Source: DATKPE01 sp035524335 (GTDB lineage Bacteria > Bacteroidota > Ignavibacteria > UBA10030 > SZUA-254). From it: a stretch of 64,000 nt of DNA. This document shows positions 41,960-51,727 of the stretch, piece after piece (within the stretch, counting starts at the first letter, position 1; the number at the start of each line of letters is the position of its first letter). Position numbers and translations under genes: made by a program. The DNA is taken from NCBI GenBank assembly GCA_035524335.1, contig DATKPE010000018.1, positions 1 to 64,000 of the forward strand, in the 5' to 3' direction. The notes under the pieces were generated by a model. The model saw only the letters and a program-made list of their open reading frames with translations. It was not told the origin of the DNA and searched no databases.

Positions 41960-41988
41960 TTGACAAGCGCGCCGAATAAGGATACATC
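41960..41988 (+). promoter_or_regulatory. Possible distal promoter of the PAP2 gene
   Basis: TTGACA (41960-41965), a 17-nt spacer and TACATC (41983-41988) continuing TT. The -10 is weaker than in the other examples. It would give a leader of about 190 nt. Confidence 0.45.
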
Positions 41989-42075
41989 TTAGATTAATAA
42001 TTCGCGATAGCGTTTAATTTCCCCCCCTCCAGCCTGCAGAAAAGCCGCCTGCCGCCGGAGACCGGATAGCGGAGC

Positions 42076-42104
42076 TTGCGAAACCCGCATCCATTCGCTA
42101 TCTT
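42076..42104 (+). promoter_or_regulatory. Proximal promoter of the PAP2 gene
   Basis: TTGCGA (42076-42081), a 17-nt spacer and TATCTT (42099-42104) continuing TC, the TAnnTTTC form. It is about 70 nt before the start codon; a small hairpin follows immediately. Confidence 0.6.
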
Positions 42105-42109
42105 TCCGG

Positions 42110-42135
42110 ATACCATCAATCCGGGAGGATGGTAT
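42110..42135. repeat. 8-bp inverted repeat in the PAP2 leader
   Basis: ATACCATC (42110-42117) and GATGGTAT (42128-42135) flank a 10-nt spacer, right at the expected transcription start of the proximal promoter. It could be an operator or a 5'-end hairpin protecting the mRNA. Confidence 0.5.
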
Positions 42136-42181
42136 AGCAAACCGAACCCGGCTGGATAACTGACAGGAATACCAACCAGAC

Positions 42182-43075
42182 ATGATCAGACAGACGCGCA
42201 TCTGGATCCCCCGGACCAGAACGTCAATCATCGTGCTCTTGATCTCTCTCTTTGCAGGACGGCCCGCGGAGGTCCGGTGTACCGATAACCGGGTCGATAC
42301 CGTCGATGCGCGGGTTCTCCTTCTGCAGACTCAAATGCCCCGCACCCTTCCCCCGCCTGTCTCCGCACCGGAGCCCGCTTTTCTCCCCGGCACATTCACG
42401 ATGGCCGGAGTCGCGGGCATCACCGGACTGGCGATCTACACCGATCAGAGCTCCTATTCCATTCTCAACCGGTGGCGCCGCCACAGCTCGATTCTCAGCC
42501 GCATAAGCCCGAACCTCACGAAGCTGGGCGACGGAGTCTATACCGTTGTACTGTTCGGCGGATTTCTCGGCGCCGGTCTCATCGACGGAAATGCCTCCAC
42601 ACTCAATCTCGGAAAACTCGGACTGGAATCGTACGCCGTGAGCGGGATAACCGTTCAACTGCTGAAGTATCTCACCGGAAGGGAACAGCCCGATGCCGCG
42701 ACAATGCCAAGCGGGAAGTGGTACGGACCGCTTTCGTATTTCCGGCGCAATCCCGCCAGGACACGCGGGGTAGCCAGCTTTGATGCGTTTCCCTCGGGAC
42801 ATACCGCGAGCGTTTTCGCGGCCGCGACGGTCCTCTCCGACTATTATAAAGATCAACCCTGGGTCGCCTACACGTCGTACACCATCGCCTCCGGTGTGGC
42901 CGTCAGCCGCGTCATGGAACGCCAGCACTGGGTGAGCGACTGCTTCGTCGGCGGCGTGATCGGCATCCTCAGCTCGCGCCTTGTCAGCCGGCTGAATGCG
43001 TCGCCTTCCTCTGTATCGCTCGGACCGGCCGTACTCCGGCAGTCGTACGGGCTCAGGCTCGCCCTCAATCTGTAA
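42182..43075 (+). CDS. PAP2-family phosphatase
   Basis: A 297-residue protein with a hydrophobic N-terminus (SIIVLLISLFAGRPAEV, a likely signal or anchor). The three PAP2 phosphatase motifs are present: KYLTGREQPD (KX6RP-like, with Q for the usual second position), FPSGHTASVFA (PSGH) and SRVMERQHWVSDCFVGG (SRX5HX3D). It dephosphorylates a lipid phosphate such as undecaprenyl pyrophosphate or phosphatidate at the periplasmic side. Recycling of the lipid carrier would fit the glycan genes nearby. The gene stands alone between two promoters upstream and a convergent T9SS gene. Confidence 0.9.
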   Translation: MIRQTRIWIPRTRTSIIVLLISLFAGRPAEVRCTDNRVDTVDARVLLLQTQMPRTLPPPVSAPEPAFLPGTFTMAGVAGITGLAIYTDQSSYSILNRWRRHSSILSRISPNLTKLGDGVYTVVLFGGFLGAGLIDGNASTLNLGKLGLESYAVSGITVQLLKYLTGREQPDAATMPSGKWYGPLSYFRRNPARTRGVASFDAFPSGHTASVFAAATVLSDYYKDQPWVAYTSYTIASGVAVSRVMERQHWVSDCFVGGVIGILSSRLVSRLNASPSSVSLGPAVLRQSYGLRLALNL

Positions 43076-43121
43076 TCACCGGCTGTAATCACCGGCTGTA
43101 TCCGGCGGCTGTGCCCGCCGG
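43073..43121. repeat. Short tandem repeat and GC hairpin at the end of the PAP2 gene
   Basis: A 13-bp unit (TAATCACCGGCTG) occurs twice in tandem at 43073-43098, the first copy containing the PAP2 stop codon. It is followed by diverged copies that fold into a 7-bp stem (43102-43108 with 43115-43121). There is no T-tract, so it is at best a weak bidirectional terminator. Confidence 0.55.
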
Positions 43122-43132
43122 CCGTCCCTCCG

Positions 43133-46100
43133 CTATTTCGTCACCACCATTTTTTTCGTTTCGCTGAAATCCCCAGCAAGAAGCCGGTAGAGGTATATAC
43201 CGCTCGCCCTCCCGCTCAGGTCGGCGTGAACGGAATAACTTCCCTGTTCGAACACGCCCTCGGCGGCCGTGAATACTTCCCGGCCAAGCAGGTCATACAC
43301 CACGAGTCTGAGGGAAGTCTTTCGCGGTACATCGAACGAAATGGTGGTCGACGGATTGAACGGATTGGGATAATTCTGCCGCAGTGCAAAAGACGCCGGC
43401 GCGGTACCGGATGCACCGACGCGGAGCGCCAATGTTGTCCCGGCCCCGCCTGAAATTACCATTTTTCCCCCGCCGGTCAGACGATGCGATCCGATAATCG
43501 TCCCGTTCGCCGATTCGTCCAGATAGACAGGTTTGCCGCCCCCCGGCCGGATAGTCCAGGCAATGCTGAGAGGGGGTGCCGCGCCGTGGATCTGAAGAGG
43601 ACGGACAAGATCGCCCGTGAGATCACTGCCGTAGGCCGCGAGCATACTGCCGCCGGTGAAACGGACATCGAATGCCCCCGGAGGCGGCGATGGAGGGAGC
43701 AGATAGGCGCCGGGGTCGACAGTACCGTTGTCGTCCTGCGCGAGGTAGAGCGTCTGCTTCCTGCCCGTTTTGTCGGCAATAACGATTTGCGAAAACTCTT
43801 CGGCCGTGCGCGCCGCCGGTCCGGCCGCGGACATCGGGCCGAGAGGTATCGTACCGGCCGACGTCGTTCTGACCCAGTATCCGTATCCCGGTTGAAGCGT
43901 CGTTGCAACGGCATAGCCACCCGAGGAGTATCCGAACACATTGCCAGTCACGATGCCTCCCGACGGAGCCGGGACCGCGTGATCGGGCCCGCCGATCATG
44001 TTCCAGCCTGCAGAGACAGGAACATTGACCGACGGAAGACTTGCTCCGCCGATGCGGGGTGAGGAGGCTAACGACATGTTGATCCAATAACCGAGCGCCG
44101 GAACGATGGAATCGGCCACCTGATATCCGTTGTTGAAGGAAAATGCCGCTGTACCTGCGCCGGGAAACAGGTCGCCGACGAAATTATCCGCGCGGAGCGC
44201 CGGATTCGAGACCATGTTCCATCCCTGCGAGAGCGCCACCACAACGCCGGTCGGATTCGTCTGGATGTGGAAACAGCTGTCCGGTCCGGGCCAGTTGGAG
44301 AGCGGATTCAGCGACGAGACGAGGGATGAAGCCGGGCCGGTTCCCCGGGCAAAGAGATCGTAGAAGCGGTAATCGCCTCCGACGTTGTCCTTGATTCCCA
44401 TCGAGGCGGATGCGGGCGACCCCGGGGAGGATCCGGGAACCACGGTGCCGTAGTAAATATCGAGGATATTGGTTGTTTCATTTAACCGGACCTGAAAATT
44501 GAGCCTGGCGGAGGTAAGTCCCGCGTCGTAATTTGAAAGCACATTTTTCCACTGGATGACGAAGACGCGGTTGGGCGCAGACCCGAGCGTGGCGTACGTA
44601 ATCTGTCCGCCGCTGGAATTGAGATCGGCCCACCAGGGTCCGATCGCCTTGGTCGGCCTGTCGGTGGTGCCGAGAGTCGGCGTGAAGTAGGCCGTCAGCT
44701 GATCGAGAGTCGACAACCCGAACAGCGAGCCGCGGGGTCCGGTACCAAGTTCGGCCCAGCCGTTGGTGCTGATCTGCACCGAATCGTAGACGTGACTGTC
44801 GTACGTGAACAGAAACGGAATACCGACGGCGAGGACGGCGTCATCCCCCGCCGGTCCTGCCGATCCGCCTGTGATTTCCGTATAGGGGCATGACCCTTTC
44901 TCGACGTCGAAGACATAGATGTCGGGCGCCAGCACAACGGTGTACGTGCCGCTGATCGTATCGTTGGTCGGATCCTGATCGCCCGCGGCTGAAATCGCCT
45001 GGGTCGTAAAAACACCGGCGCTGTCAGCGGTGAACGGAACCCCGAAATTCACCTGCCGGGTCTCTCCGACACCGAGGCCGGGGATGCGCTTGGTGACTGC
45101 GTACACCTCCGTGGAACCGGAGAGGATACGGAATTCGACGTTAAACGAATCGCTCTGAGCCTGGGTACTGAGGCTCCGGAACGACGCAACCGGGGTCATT
45201 GGCGTCCCGACGAGGTCGACCCTTCCCGGCGTCGGCGTCGAGATGGAGAGCACTTTGTAATCGAAATAATTTGCCGGAAATTCGCCGTACATCTTCCGTT
45301 CAAACACCCCATTACCGTGCGTCACGGCCCTGAGCATGCGATTCGAGGGAGAAAGACTCAGGTCCGCAACGATGACACCGTCTGGCAGACCCTGACTGAA
45401 TCCGGACCAGGTAGTTCCGGCGTCCGTCGAGACATAAACGCCTAGATCGTTGCCCGCATAGACGATGTTGGTATGAAGCGGATCGACCAGGGCGGCGGTA
45501 GTCGGAACGTCGGGAAGACTTCCGGAAATGTCGTTCCAGGTCGTCCCCGCGTCGGTCGATTTGAAGAAATGATTTCCGCCGAATCCGCCGAATGCGACAT
45601 ACACCCTGCGTGCATCCGATGGGTCGACGGCGATATCCAGCGGATACCGGTCTGGGAGCGAACCGGTGATGTTTGTCCAGCTGGTCCCGCCGTTCGTGCT
45701 TCTGAACAGATGGGCCGTGGTGACAATGGGTGCGGTACCGGCATAGACCGTGTCGTTTCCGAGCGTGCCCCTGCTCCCGACGGCGAGCGAGAGGACCGGA
45801 TTGCCGTCGAGCGGCACACCGCCGTTGGTGACGGAGAATGAAGAGCCGGCGTCCGCAGATCGATGGATATGAATATCTCCGAAATAAATCGCGTTCGGCG
45901 ATGCAGACGAGATGACCATCGGCGAGTTCCATGCGCCGGAATTATCGAAGCCGACGCCGTACGGAAACGTCGATCCCCGATCGGTCGACCGGAACATTGC
46001 GCCGCCGTAGCGGTTGACAGCATAGACATAATGGTCGTCTGTCGGATTGATGCCGGTCCATCCCGCCTCGTCGCTGGCGCTGGCGTGATCCCAAGTCAGG

Positions 46101-47521
46101 GAACCGAGATAGCGATAGCCCGGAATATGATCCTGCGACTGGCCGATGGCGAGCGTGGAATCCTGCCATGAACTGGAGAACCCGTTGTACAACTGACCGG
46201 TGATGAGACCGTAGCCGACATTGGACCAGGTGGAGCCGAAATCGGTCGACCGGTAGATCCCGTCGTCGCACGCGGAGAATATAATGTTCGGATTCGTCGG
46301 ATGATGGGCGAACCCGTGATTGTCGGAATACTCCCCGTTGGCCGCGAAGAAGGATGCACCGCCGTTGATCGATTTACTGATCGGAACCGCCGCCTGGATG
46401 ATCTGCGTGGAATCGACCGGGTTGACGGCGACGTAATGCGAATACCAGCCCTGAACCTGGAACAGACCGTCGCCGTTGTGATCATACACAAGCGACCAGT
46501 TGTTCCCGAAATCGGTGCTCCGGAGAAGCATGCCGTGGTCCGTCACGCTGTCGATCCCGACACTCGCGTAGACAGTGGTCGGATTCTTCGCGTACATTTC
46601 GAGCAACGCCTTGCCGGCGTAATCGGGGAAGCCGCTGACAAATCCCCAGTTGTCCCCGCCGTTCTGGGACCGGTAGACTCCGTACATCTGGCTCTTAAAA
46701 TCACCGCACGAGATAAGCACCATATTCGTATCGAGCGGGTTGACGAGAATATCCTCGACGAGCAGGGCCTGAAAGGAGAGAACCCAGGTAGCTCCCGCGT
46801 CGTACGATTTGTAGAGACCCTCGGATGTGCCTGCATAGATCGTGTTCGGATTGCGGGGGTTGAGAACGATTTTTTCGACACCCGACTGTAACGACAGGCT
46901 CCAATCGAGGCTGAGTGACCACGTGAGACCTCCATCGGTCGTTTTGAGTATCCCGATGCCGTAACTTCCCCTTGTGGTTCTGATCACCTGTCCGCCGATC
47001 GCCTCCTGGTACTGATACACCTCCCCGCTTCCGATGTACATGACGTTCGTGTCGACCGGATTGATCGCGATCGAACCGACGCCCCGCACGGGATAGCCGG
47101 TGATCACCTGCTGCCAGTCACCCCCGAGCCCACCGTTGTTCGATCGCCAGAGACCTCCGCTTGCCGAACCGAGATATACCGTGGAGGGATTGAGGGGATT
47201 GATGGCGACCGAAAGCGCTCTTCCCTGGAGGTTCAGGGGCCCGATCGGATTCCATATTGCCGCCGTGTTTACTGCCGCACCGAGGTCTTTATGGCGGGCT
47301 TTCGCTTCGACGTAGGACCGATAGTACTTCCCGGCAGGAATATCGGCGGCCGGGTAGGCACGTGCCCGGGTCCAGAAATCGAGGGCCGCCATCGCCCCGG
47401 TCCTGTCTTCCCGCTCCTCACGAGGGCGGAGACCCTCCCGCTCTTCCGATAGTTTCAGCATCCATGCAAAGGAGAGGATGACGACGAGAATCAAAAAACC
47501 CGTTTTGAGAAAATTTGACAC
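43133..47521 (-). CDS. Very large T9SS-secreted BNR/sortilin-repeat protein
   Basis: A 1462-residue exported protein. The N-terminal hydrophobic signal (GFLILVVILSFAWML) precedes about 700 residues of BNR/sortilin-type repeats (VYLGSASGGLWRSNNGG, TIYAGTSEGLYKSYDAGATW and many more), expected to form beta-propellers. Middle beta domains follow (PDIYVFDVEKGSCPYTEITGG), then two GWN...GYW repeats and a T9SS type A domain (NYPNPFNPSTTISFDVP, SGIYLYRLLAG, KKMVVTK). The start is a GTG at 47521 with an AAAGGAGA site 7 nt upstream. It is probably displayed on or released from the cell surface; ligand unknown. Confidence 0.9.
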   Translation of the reverse strand: MSNFLKTGFLILVVILSFAWMLKLSEEREGLRPREEREDRTGAMAALDFWTRARAYPAADIPAGKYYRSYVEAKARHKDLGAAVNTAAIWNPIGPLNLQGRALSVAINPLNPSTVYLGSASGGLWRSNNGGLGGDWQQVITGYPVRGVGSIAINPVDTNVMYIGSGEVYQYQEAIGGQVIRTTRGSYGIGILKTTDGGLTWSLSLDWSLSLQSGVEKIVLNPRNPNTIYAGTSEGLYKSYDAGATWVLSFQALLVEDILVNPLDTNMVLISCGDFKSQMYGVYRSQNGGDNWGFVSGFPDYAGKALLEMYAKNPTTVYASVGIDSVTDHGMLLRSTDFGNNWSLVYDHNGDGLFQVQGWYSHYVAVNPVDSTQIIQAAVPISKSINGGASFFAANGEYSDNHGFAHHPTNPNIIFSACDDGIYRSTDFGSTWSNVGYGLITGQLYNGFSSSWQDSTLAIGQSQDHIPGYRYLGSLTWDHASASDEAGWTGINPTDDHYVYAVNRYGGAMFRSTDRGSTFPYGVGFDNSGAWNSPMVISSASPNAIYFGDIHIHRSADAGSSFSVTNGGVPLDGNPVLSLAVGSRGTLGNDTVYAGTAPIVTTAHLFRSTNGGTSWTNITGSLPDRYPLDIAVDPSDARRVYVAFGGFGGNHFFKSTDAGTTWNDISGSLPDVPTTAALVDPLHTNIVYAGNDLGVYVSTDAGTTWSGFSQGLPDGVIVADLSLSPSNRMLRAVTHGNGVFERKMYGEFPANYFDYKVLSISTPTPGRVDLVGTPMTPVASFRSLSTQAQSDSFNVEFRILSGSTEVYAVTKRIPGLGVGETRQVNFGVPFTADSAGVFTTQAISAAGDQDPTNDTISGTYTVVLAPDIYVFDVEKGSCPYTEITGGSAGPAGDDAVLAVGIPFLFTYDSHVYDSVQISTNGWAELGTGPRGSLFGLSTLDQLTAYFTPTLGTTDRPTKAIGPWWADLNSSGGQITYATLGSAPNRVFVIQWKNVLSNYDAGLTSARLNFQVRLNETTNILDIYYGTVVPGSSPGSPASASMGIKDNVGGDYRFYDLFARGTGPASSLVSSLNPLSNWPGPDSCFHIQTNPTGVVVALSQGWNMVSNPALRADNFVGDLFPGAGTAAFSFNNGYQVADSIVPALGYWINMSLASSPRIGGASLPSVNVPVSAGWNMIGGPDHAVPAPSGGIVTGNVFGYSSGGYAVATTLQPGYGYWVRTTSAGTIPLGPMSAAGPAARTAEEFSQIVIADKTGRKQTLYLAQDDNGTVDPGAYLLPPSPPPGAFDVRFTGGSMLAAYGSDLTGDLVRPLQIHGAAPPLSIAWTIRPGGGKPVYLDESANGTIIGSHRLTGGGKMVISGGAGTTLALRVGASGTAPASFALRQNYPNPFNPSTTISFDVPRKTSLRLVVYDLLGREVFTAAEGVFEQGSYSVHADLSGRASGIYLYRLLAGDFSETKKMVVTK
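43848..44240 (-). repeat. GWN-GYW double module (copy in the 1462-residue protein)
   Basis: Two units of about 65 residues, each opening GWNM(V/I) and closing P-x-x-GYW, encoded just before the T9SS domain. Related double units occur at 55873-56295 and 59288-59705. Boundaries are approximate. Confidence 0.7.
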
Positions 47522-47627
47522 GGCATTTCTCCTTTCATTCTGATGCGGAAGATTGGACGCTTTGGCGACTGCCGGAAGGCAGGCGTACCGGAATGTACCG
47601 ATTTACAAGATAAGAAACACAGGCAGT

Positions 47628-48416
47628 TTACATCTGCGTACCGCAGGACCCGCGAAGCATTGAGGAGCGCCAGGTGTCGGGATAGGAGCCCTCCAGGCCG
47701 GCACCGGCGCCGGTATCGATCACCAGAATCGCTCGTCTGTGCATCTGGACAATTGAGGCGGGGCACTGGGCCGTGACCGGGCCTTCGACGGCGGCCCGGA
47801 TCGCCCGGGCTTTTCCCGGTCCGGCGGCGAGGAGCAGGAGCTCCCGCGCATCCATGATCGTGCCGACCCCCATGGTGAGCGCATAGGCGGGTGGCTTTTC
47901 CCCGGCGGAGAAGAATCTGGAATTATCCCGGGCGGTTTTCTCGGTCAGGGTCTTCACGCGCGTCCTGGAGCCGAGCGAGGAACCCGGTTCGTTGAACGCA
48001 ATATGGCCGTTCGCGCCGATGCCGAGCACCTGGAGATCGATGCCGCCCGCCTTTTCGATCGCCGCCTCATATTCCGCGCAAGTTCTTTCGGGATCCGTCG
48101 TCGTCCCGTCCGGGATGTGAATCGCCTTCGGCGGGATGTTCAGGTGATCGAACAGGTTCTTCCGCATGAAATAGTGATAGCTCTGATCGTGGTCCGGCGG
48201 CAGGCCGAGGTACTCATCGAGGTTGAATGTCGTGACTCGCGAAAAATCGAGCCCTTCCTCCCGGTGAAGACGGATCAGTTCACGGTAGAGCCCGAGGGGC
48301 GTTCCCCCCGTTGCGAGGCCGAGGACGAGACGGGGGTTTTTCCGCAGGCGATCGGCGACAATCTCCGCCGCCTCGAGGCTCATCCCCCGCTCGTCATCCT
48401 TGACAACGACCAGCAT
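47628..48416 (-). CDS. nagB: Glucosamine-6-phosphate deaminase
   Basis: A 262-residue NagB: LATGGTPLGLYRELIRLH (phosphosugar loop), TTFNLDEYLGLPPDHDQSYHYFM (catalytic Asp), LGIGANGHIAFNEPGSSLGSRTRVK (second Asp and His) and MGVGTIMDARELLLLAAG. It converts glucosamine 6-phosphate to fructose 6-phosphate and ammonia, linking amino-sugar breakdown to glycolysis. An AAGGAG site is 7 nt from the ATG. It lies 42 nt after a membrane protein gene on the same strand. No nagA is visible in the window. Confidence 0.96.
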   Translation of the reverse strand: MLVVVKDDERGMSLEAAEIVADRLRKNPRLVLGLATGGTPLGLYRELIRLHREEGLDFSRVTTFNLDEYLGLPPDHDQSYHYFMRKNLFDHLNIPPKAIHIPDGTTTDPERTCAEYEAAIEKAGGIDLQVLGIGANGHIAFNEPGSSLGSRTRVKTLTEKTARDNSRFFSAGEKPPAYALTMGVGTIMDARELLLLAAGPGKARAIRAAVEGPVTAQCPASIVQMHRRAILVIDTGAGAGLEGSYPDTWRSSMLRGSCGTQM

Positions 48417-48458
48417 ACACGTTCTCCTTCCCCGGCGATGGATCAGGCCGTCAGACGG

Positions 48459-49121
48459 TCATTTTTTGTCGGGAGCCGGCGCGGGGACCGGTTCACGGTA
48501 CAATGCAACCTCGGGCAGGGGTTGGTGCCGGAATTCGACCTTCCCCGGATAGGGCGTGAGACTGCTGAGGTGGAGTAAAAATCCGGAATTGTTATATGTT
48601 CCGATCCCTGCGACGAGCGAATCGATTTTACCCCGGAGACGGAGCATGTCGTTGTCGACGGCATTGAGCATCTGGACGGTCAATCCGTTTTTCAGGACTT
48701 CCGGCTGAGCTTCGAGCGCGGTCCGGAAATTGTTGCCCGCGGTAAAACAGGTGTCGAGGACGGTGACCACAAGGCCCTCCTCCATTCCCTTCTTCATCGT
48801 CTTCGAGTAGAAGAGGATGGCGTTGTCATAGGTGAGTTTCGCCTTGTCGATCGCCGCGATGGATGCGCTGTCGGTCGAGTTCTTCCGGAACGTTTCCGCG
48901 GCGTTGAGGATATCCTTGTTCGATTCCATCAGGAGGGGGCCGATGCCGGCGCGGACCTCCTTGATTGATTCATAGCTCGATTTCAGCATGAGATTGGAAA
49001 CGGTCACCACCACAACCACAATCAGGAGGATGATGCCGATCTCCATATCGTACTTCATGATTTTTTTGTGTTTCTTCTCTTCCTTTTCAAGCTGTTCTTC
49101 ATATTCCATATTATCGTTCAT
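48459..49121 (-). CDS. Hypothetical single-pass membrane protein with helical domain
   Basis: A 220-residue protein. A highly charged N-terminal tail (EEQLEKEEKKHKKIMKY) is followed by one transmembrane helix (IGIILLIVVVVVTVSNLML, about residues 28-46). A mostly helical outside domain comes next, then a proline-rich end. The overall layout recalls LemA-like proteins, but the LemA signature near the helix is absent, so I leave it unnamed. A GAAGGAG site precedes the ATG. It is probably cotranscribed with nagB. Confidence 0.75.
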   Translation of the reverse strand: MNDNMEYEEQLEKEEKKHKKIMKYDMEIGIILLIVVVVVTVSNLMLKSSYESIKEVRAGIGPLLMESNKDILNAAETFRKNSTDSASIAAIDKAKLTYDNAILFYSKTMKKGMEEGLVVTVLDTCFTAGNNFRTALEAQPEVLKNGLTVQMLNAVDNDMLRLRGKIDSLVAGIGTYNNSGFLLHLSSLTPYPGKVEFRHQPLPEVALYREPVPAPAPDKK

Positions 49122-49161
49122 TGTCTGACTCCTTCATCCTCGTTATGTGACAGGGAGATAC

Positions 49162-49202
49162 AATAAAAAAACCGTTTGTGAACCAGAAGTCACAAACGGT
49201 TT
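49162..49202 (-). terminator. Rho-independent terminator of the 49358 T9SS gene
   Basis: A perfect 13-bp stem (49169-49181 with 49190-49202) encloses an 8-nt loop. On the minus strand it runs into seven T residues counting the stem end. It separates the T9SS gene from the membrane protein-nagB pair. Confidence 0.9.
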
Positions 49203-49357
49203 CAATGAACCATAGCCCGTGATGTCAAAATTTACGAAGAAGGAGACGAATTGTCAATTTTTATTTGATCCGGCACCGGCTGATATACCCGAAATAGAAG
49301 AAAATCAATGAATTTTCGATCCTGCGCCGCAACGGCGGTTTCAGCATCGTGTCCGGA

Positions 49358-51727
49358 TCATTTCAGCAGAAGCATCTTCCGGATTTGATGAAACTGGCCG
49401 TTGTTGATAAGGATCCGATAGAAATAGACCCCCGATGCGAGCGAGCGGGCATCGAAGGCGACTTCATGTTCACCGTCCGTCAGGTCGGCATTATCAAGAA
49501 GCGTCCTGACGGACCTGCCGAGGAGATCATAGACAACGAGCGACACCCGTCCCGCCTCCGGCAGATCGAACCGGATCGTCGTTGACGGGTTGAACGGATT
49601 CGGGTAATTCTGGTAGAGCGCGTACTTTTCCGGTGTATTGTCGATCGACCCGGGAGGGAATGCGAGAGGATCGACGAGCGGCGCAACCACGGGAGTAAGA
49701 AACCCGACGCTGTCGACCGTCCTCACGCCGGGGACGACCAGCAGGGGCTGTTTGCTGACCCAGGGCATCGGGCCCGGCGGGCCGGCGAACGCGCTGTCGA
49801 TCCGGGTGATGATCGTATCGAGCCGTTTCCAGTTGATCGGCGGATATCCCCTCCAGTAGGTGAGAAAATTATCGGTCACCGAGGCGATCTGCCGGAGGGT
49901 CATTCCCATGAGGGGGATGCCGTTGATCGTATCGGCGACGTTGTAGACGAGGTCGCCGAAGGTCGGCGGCGTGATTTCGGCGTCGCTCGCGCCGATACTG
50001 ACCCTGAGCGCGACCAGCGCACCGACCAGGTGGTTGTTGTATTTTTTGGAGGTCGGATCCTTCTGTTCCTTGACGAACAGTTTGCCGCCGATGGAGTCCA
50101 GTCCGCGCGGCCGGCCGGTGTCGGGGAGAAACTTCGTCAGCGCGGTTCCCTTGTCGAACCGCATCCATCCGTAGGTGAGCGGGGCGTCGGGACGTGCATT
50201 GCCGACCACGAGTCCGCCCGGATATCCGGGATAGCCGTACTTAATTTTCGGATAGGCCTTCGTGAACGCATTGTCCCGGACGTTTCCGGCATTGGGAGCG
50301 ATGCCGGCAAGATTAATCTTTGCGGAAGTGACGCCGAGGCTCTCCTGGACGAAGGAGCGGTACTTGATCGCGCTCTGATCGACATATTTGATCGTCACGA
50401 TGTCGGTGCTGTTGTCGAGATTTTTACTGGTTCCGGTCACAACAACGCCGCCGCCGTTGTTGGGGATGGCGACATCGGACGGAATATCATCCAGGTTTGC
50501 CGCCGCATTATTATAGAAAACAAAGGGCATCGGGTTGCCGTTGGAGCCGTTGTACTGCAGGACGCCGTAGTCGTATCCGACCCCTTCGCTGGAGGTGGGT
50601 CCGACGATCCAGGGGTTGTTGGCGCCGGCGACGCGGACGGCGGCGTCGTTATCGTTGGCTGTCCCGTTGAACGTCTGCACCCAGTCGAGCGAAAGGGTGA
50701 GCGAATATTTCAGTGTGACAAAATCGTTGTATGAACCGAACCCGAGGGTCTTCCCGACCACGTAGAGACGCGAGGGGCTGGTCGGCTTGTTGAAGGCCAT
50801 GTCGTAGGCATCATCGTCCCCGTTGGCCGCGCCGTTGAATATCGCGGTATCGGCTCCGGCTCCCGTTGTCGCGTTATAATGAAGGGTGAGGATGTCGTTC
50901 CCCGTGCCGATGCCCTGGGTGCTCCCCGTGACATACAGATTCGACGCCCCGTTGAAGAGCACGGCGCGCGGGATGTCATTCCCGGGTCCTTTGTAGACGG
51001 CGGTCCAGACGGTATCCCCCGTCGCCGCATTGTATTTGATGGTGAGATAGTCGTAGGTGGTGTCGACACTGGCGCCGGTGACGTAGAGGTCGGTGAATCC
51101 GCGGAGCGCCATCGCGAGCGCGCTGTCGCTTTTCGCACCTGCCCCGCTGTATCTGGCGACCCACTTCAGGTTTCCATTGATATCGTACTTCAGCGTCGCG
51201 TAATCGAGGCCGGTTCCTGCGCCGAGGCTCCAGCCGGTGACGTAGACGTTGCCCGAATCGTTCACCGCCAGCGCCGTGGCATTGTCATCGCCGTTGCCGG
51301 GGCCGTTATAGGTGCGGACCCATGCAGTGTCGCTTCCGTCCTTCTTATATTTGAGGAGGACATAATCGAGTCCGTTCGCGCCGCTCACCGAACCGGAGAC
51401 ATAGACATAGCCGCCGGAGTCGACGGCGATCGCCGTCGGCTTGTCGGGATGGTTTCCACTGCTGGTGAAATACTTCGACCAGACCTGCGCGCCGTCGGTC
51501 GTATATTTGATTGTGACGATGTCGGCCCCCGTTCCCGCCCTCGTGACCCAACCGGTGACGTAGACGTTGTCGGAATCATCATTGGTCATGGCCACCGCCT
51601 GGCTGGCGCCTTTTTTCAGCCCGCTGTTGAAGCGCGCAACCCACTGCCGGGTGAGCTGAGCGGAGGCTTCCGTCCAGATCAGCATGGAGACGGCCGCGGC
51701 AAAACAAAAATATCTGACAACGGTCAT
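49358..51727 (-). CDS. T9SS-secreted beta-propeller-like (SBBP-type repeat) protein
   Basis: A 789-residue exported protein with signal peptide FCFAAAVSMLIWTEASAQ. Some eight or more repeats of about 50 residues follow, such as DNVYVTGWVTRAGTGADIVTIKY and GNVYVTGWSLGAGTGLDYATLKYD, the pattern of SBBP beta-propeller repeats. A middle domain (NAGNVRDNAFTKAYPKIKYGYPGYP onwards) precedes a T9SS type A domain (NYPNPFNPSTTIRFDLP, SGVYFYRILI, RKMLLLK). The frame is open to 51847, but the ATG at 51727 has an AAGGAG site and puts the signal peptide first. Function beyond surface display is unknown. Confidence 0.9.
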   Translation of the reverse strand: MTVVRYFCFAAAVSMLIWTEASAQLTRQWVARFNSGLKKGASQAVAMTNDDSDNVYVTGWVTRAGTGADIVTIKYTTDGAQVWSKYFTSSGNHPDKPTAIAVDSGGYVYVSGSVSGANGLDYVLLKYKKDGSDTAWVRTYNGPGNGDDNATALAVNDSGNVYVTGWSLGAGTGLDYATLKYDINGNLKWVARYSGAGAKSDSALAMALRGFTDLYVTGASVDTTYDYLTIKYNAATGDTVWTAVYKGPGNDIPRAVLFNGASNLYVTGSTQGIGTGNDILTLHYNATTGAGADTAIFNGAANGDDDAYDMAFNKPTSPSRLYVVGKTLGFGSYNDFVTLKYSLTLSLDWVQTFNGTANDNDAAVRVAGANNPWIVGPTSSEGVGYDYGVLQYNGSNGNPMPFVFYNNAAANLDDIPSDVAIPNNGGGVVVTGTSKNLDNSTDIVTIKYVDQSAIKYRSFVQESLGVTSAKINLAGIAPNAGNVRDNAFTKAYPKIKYGYPGYPGGLVVGNARPDAPLTYGWMRFDKGTALTKFLPDTGRPRGLDSIGGKLFVKEQKDPTSKKYNNHLVGALVALRVSIGASDAEITPPTFGDLVYNVADTINGIPLMGMTLRQIASVTDNFLTYWRGYPPINWKRLDTIITRIDSAFAGPPGPMPWVSKQPLLVVPGVRTVDSVGFLTPVVAPLVDPLAFPPGSIDNTPEKYALYQNYPNPFNPSTTIRFDLPEAGRVSLVVYDLLGRSVRTLLDNADLTDGEHEVAFDARSLASGVYFYRILINNGQFHQIRKMLLLK

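Noticed and set aside
43073..43121. Tandem 13-bp repeats considered as the start of a CRISPR-like or VNTR array
   Set aside because: Only two exact units without spacers, followed by decayed copies.
48459..49121. Possible LemA-family assignment
   Set aside because: The N-terminal helix and helical outside domain fit, but the LemA residues just after the membrane helix are missing.
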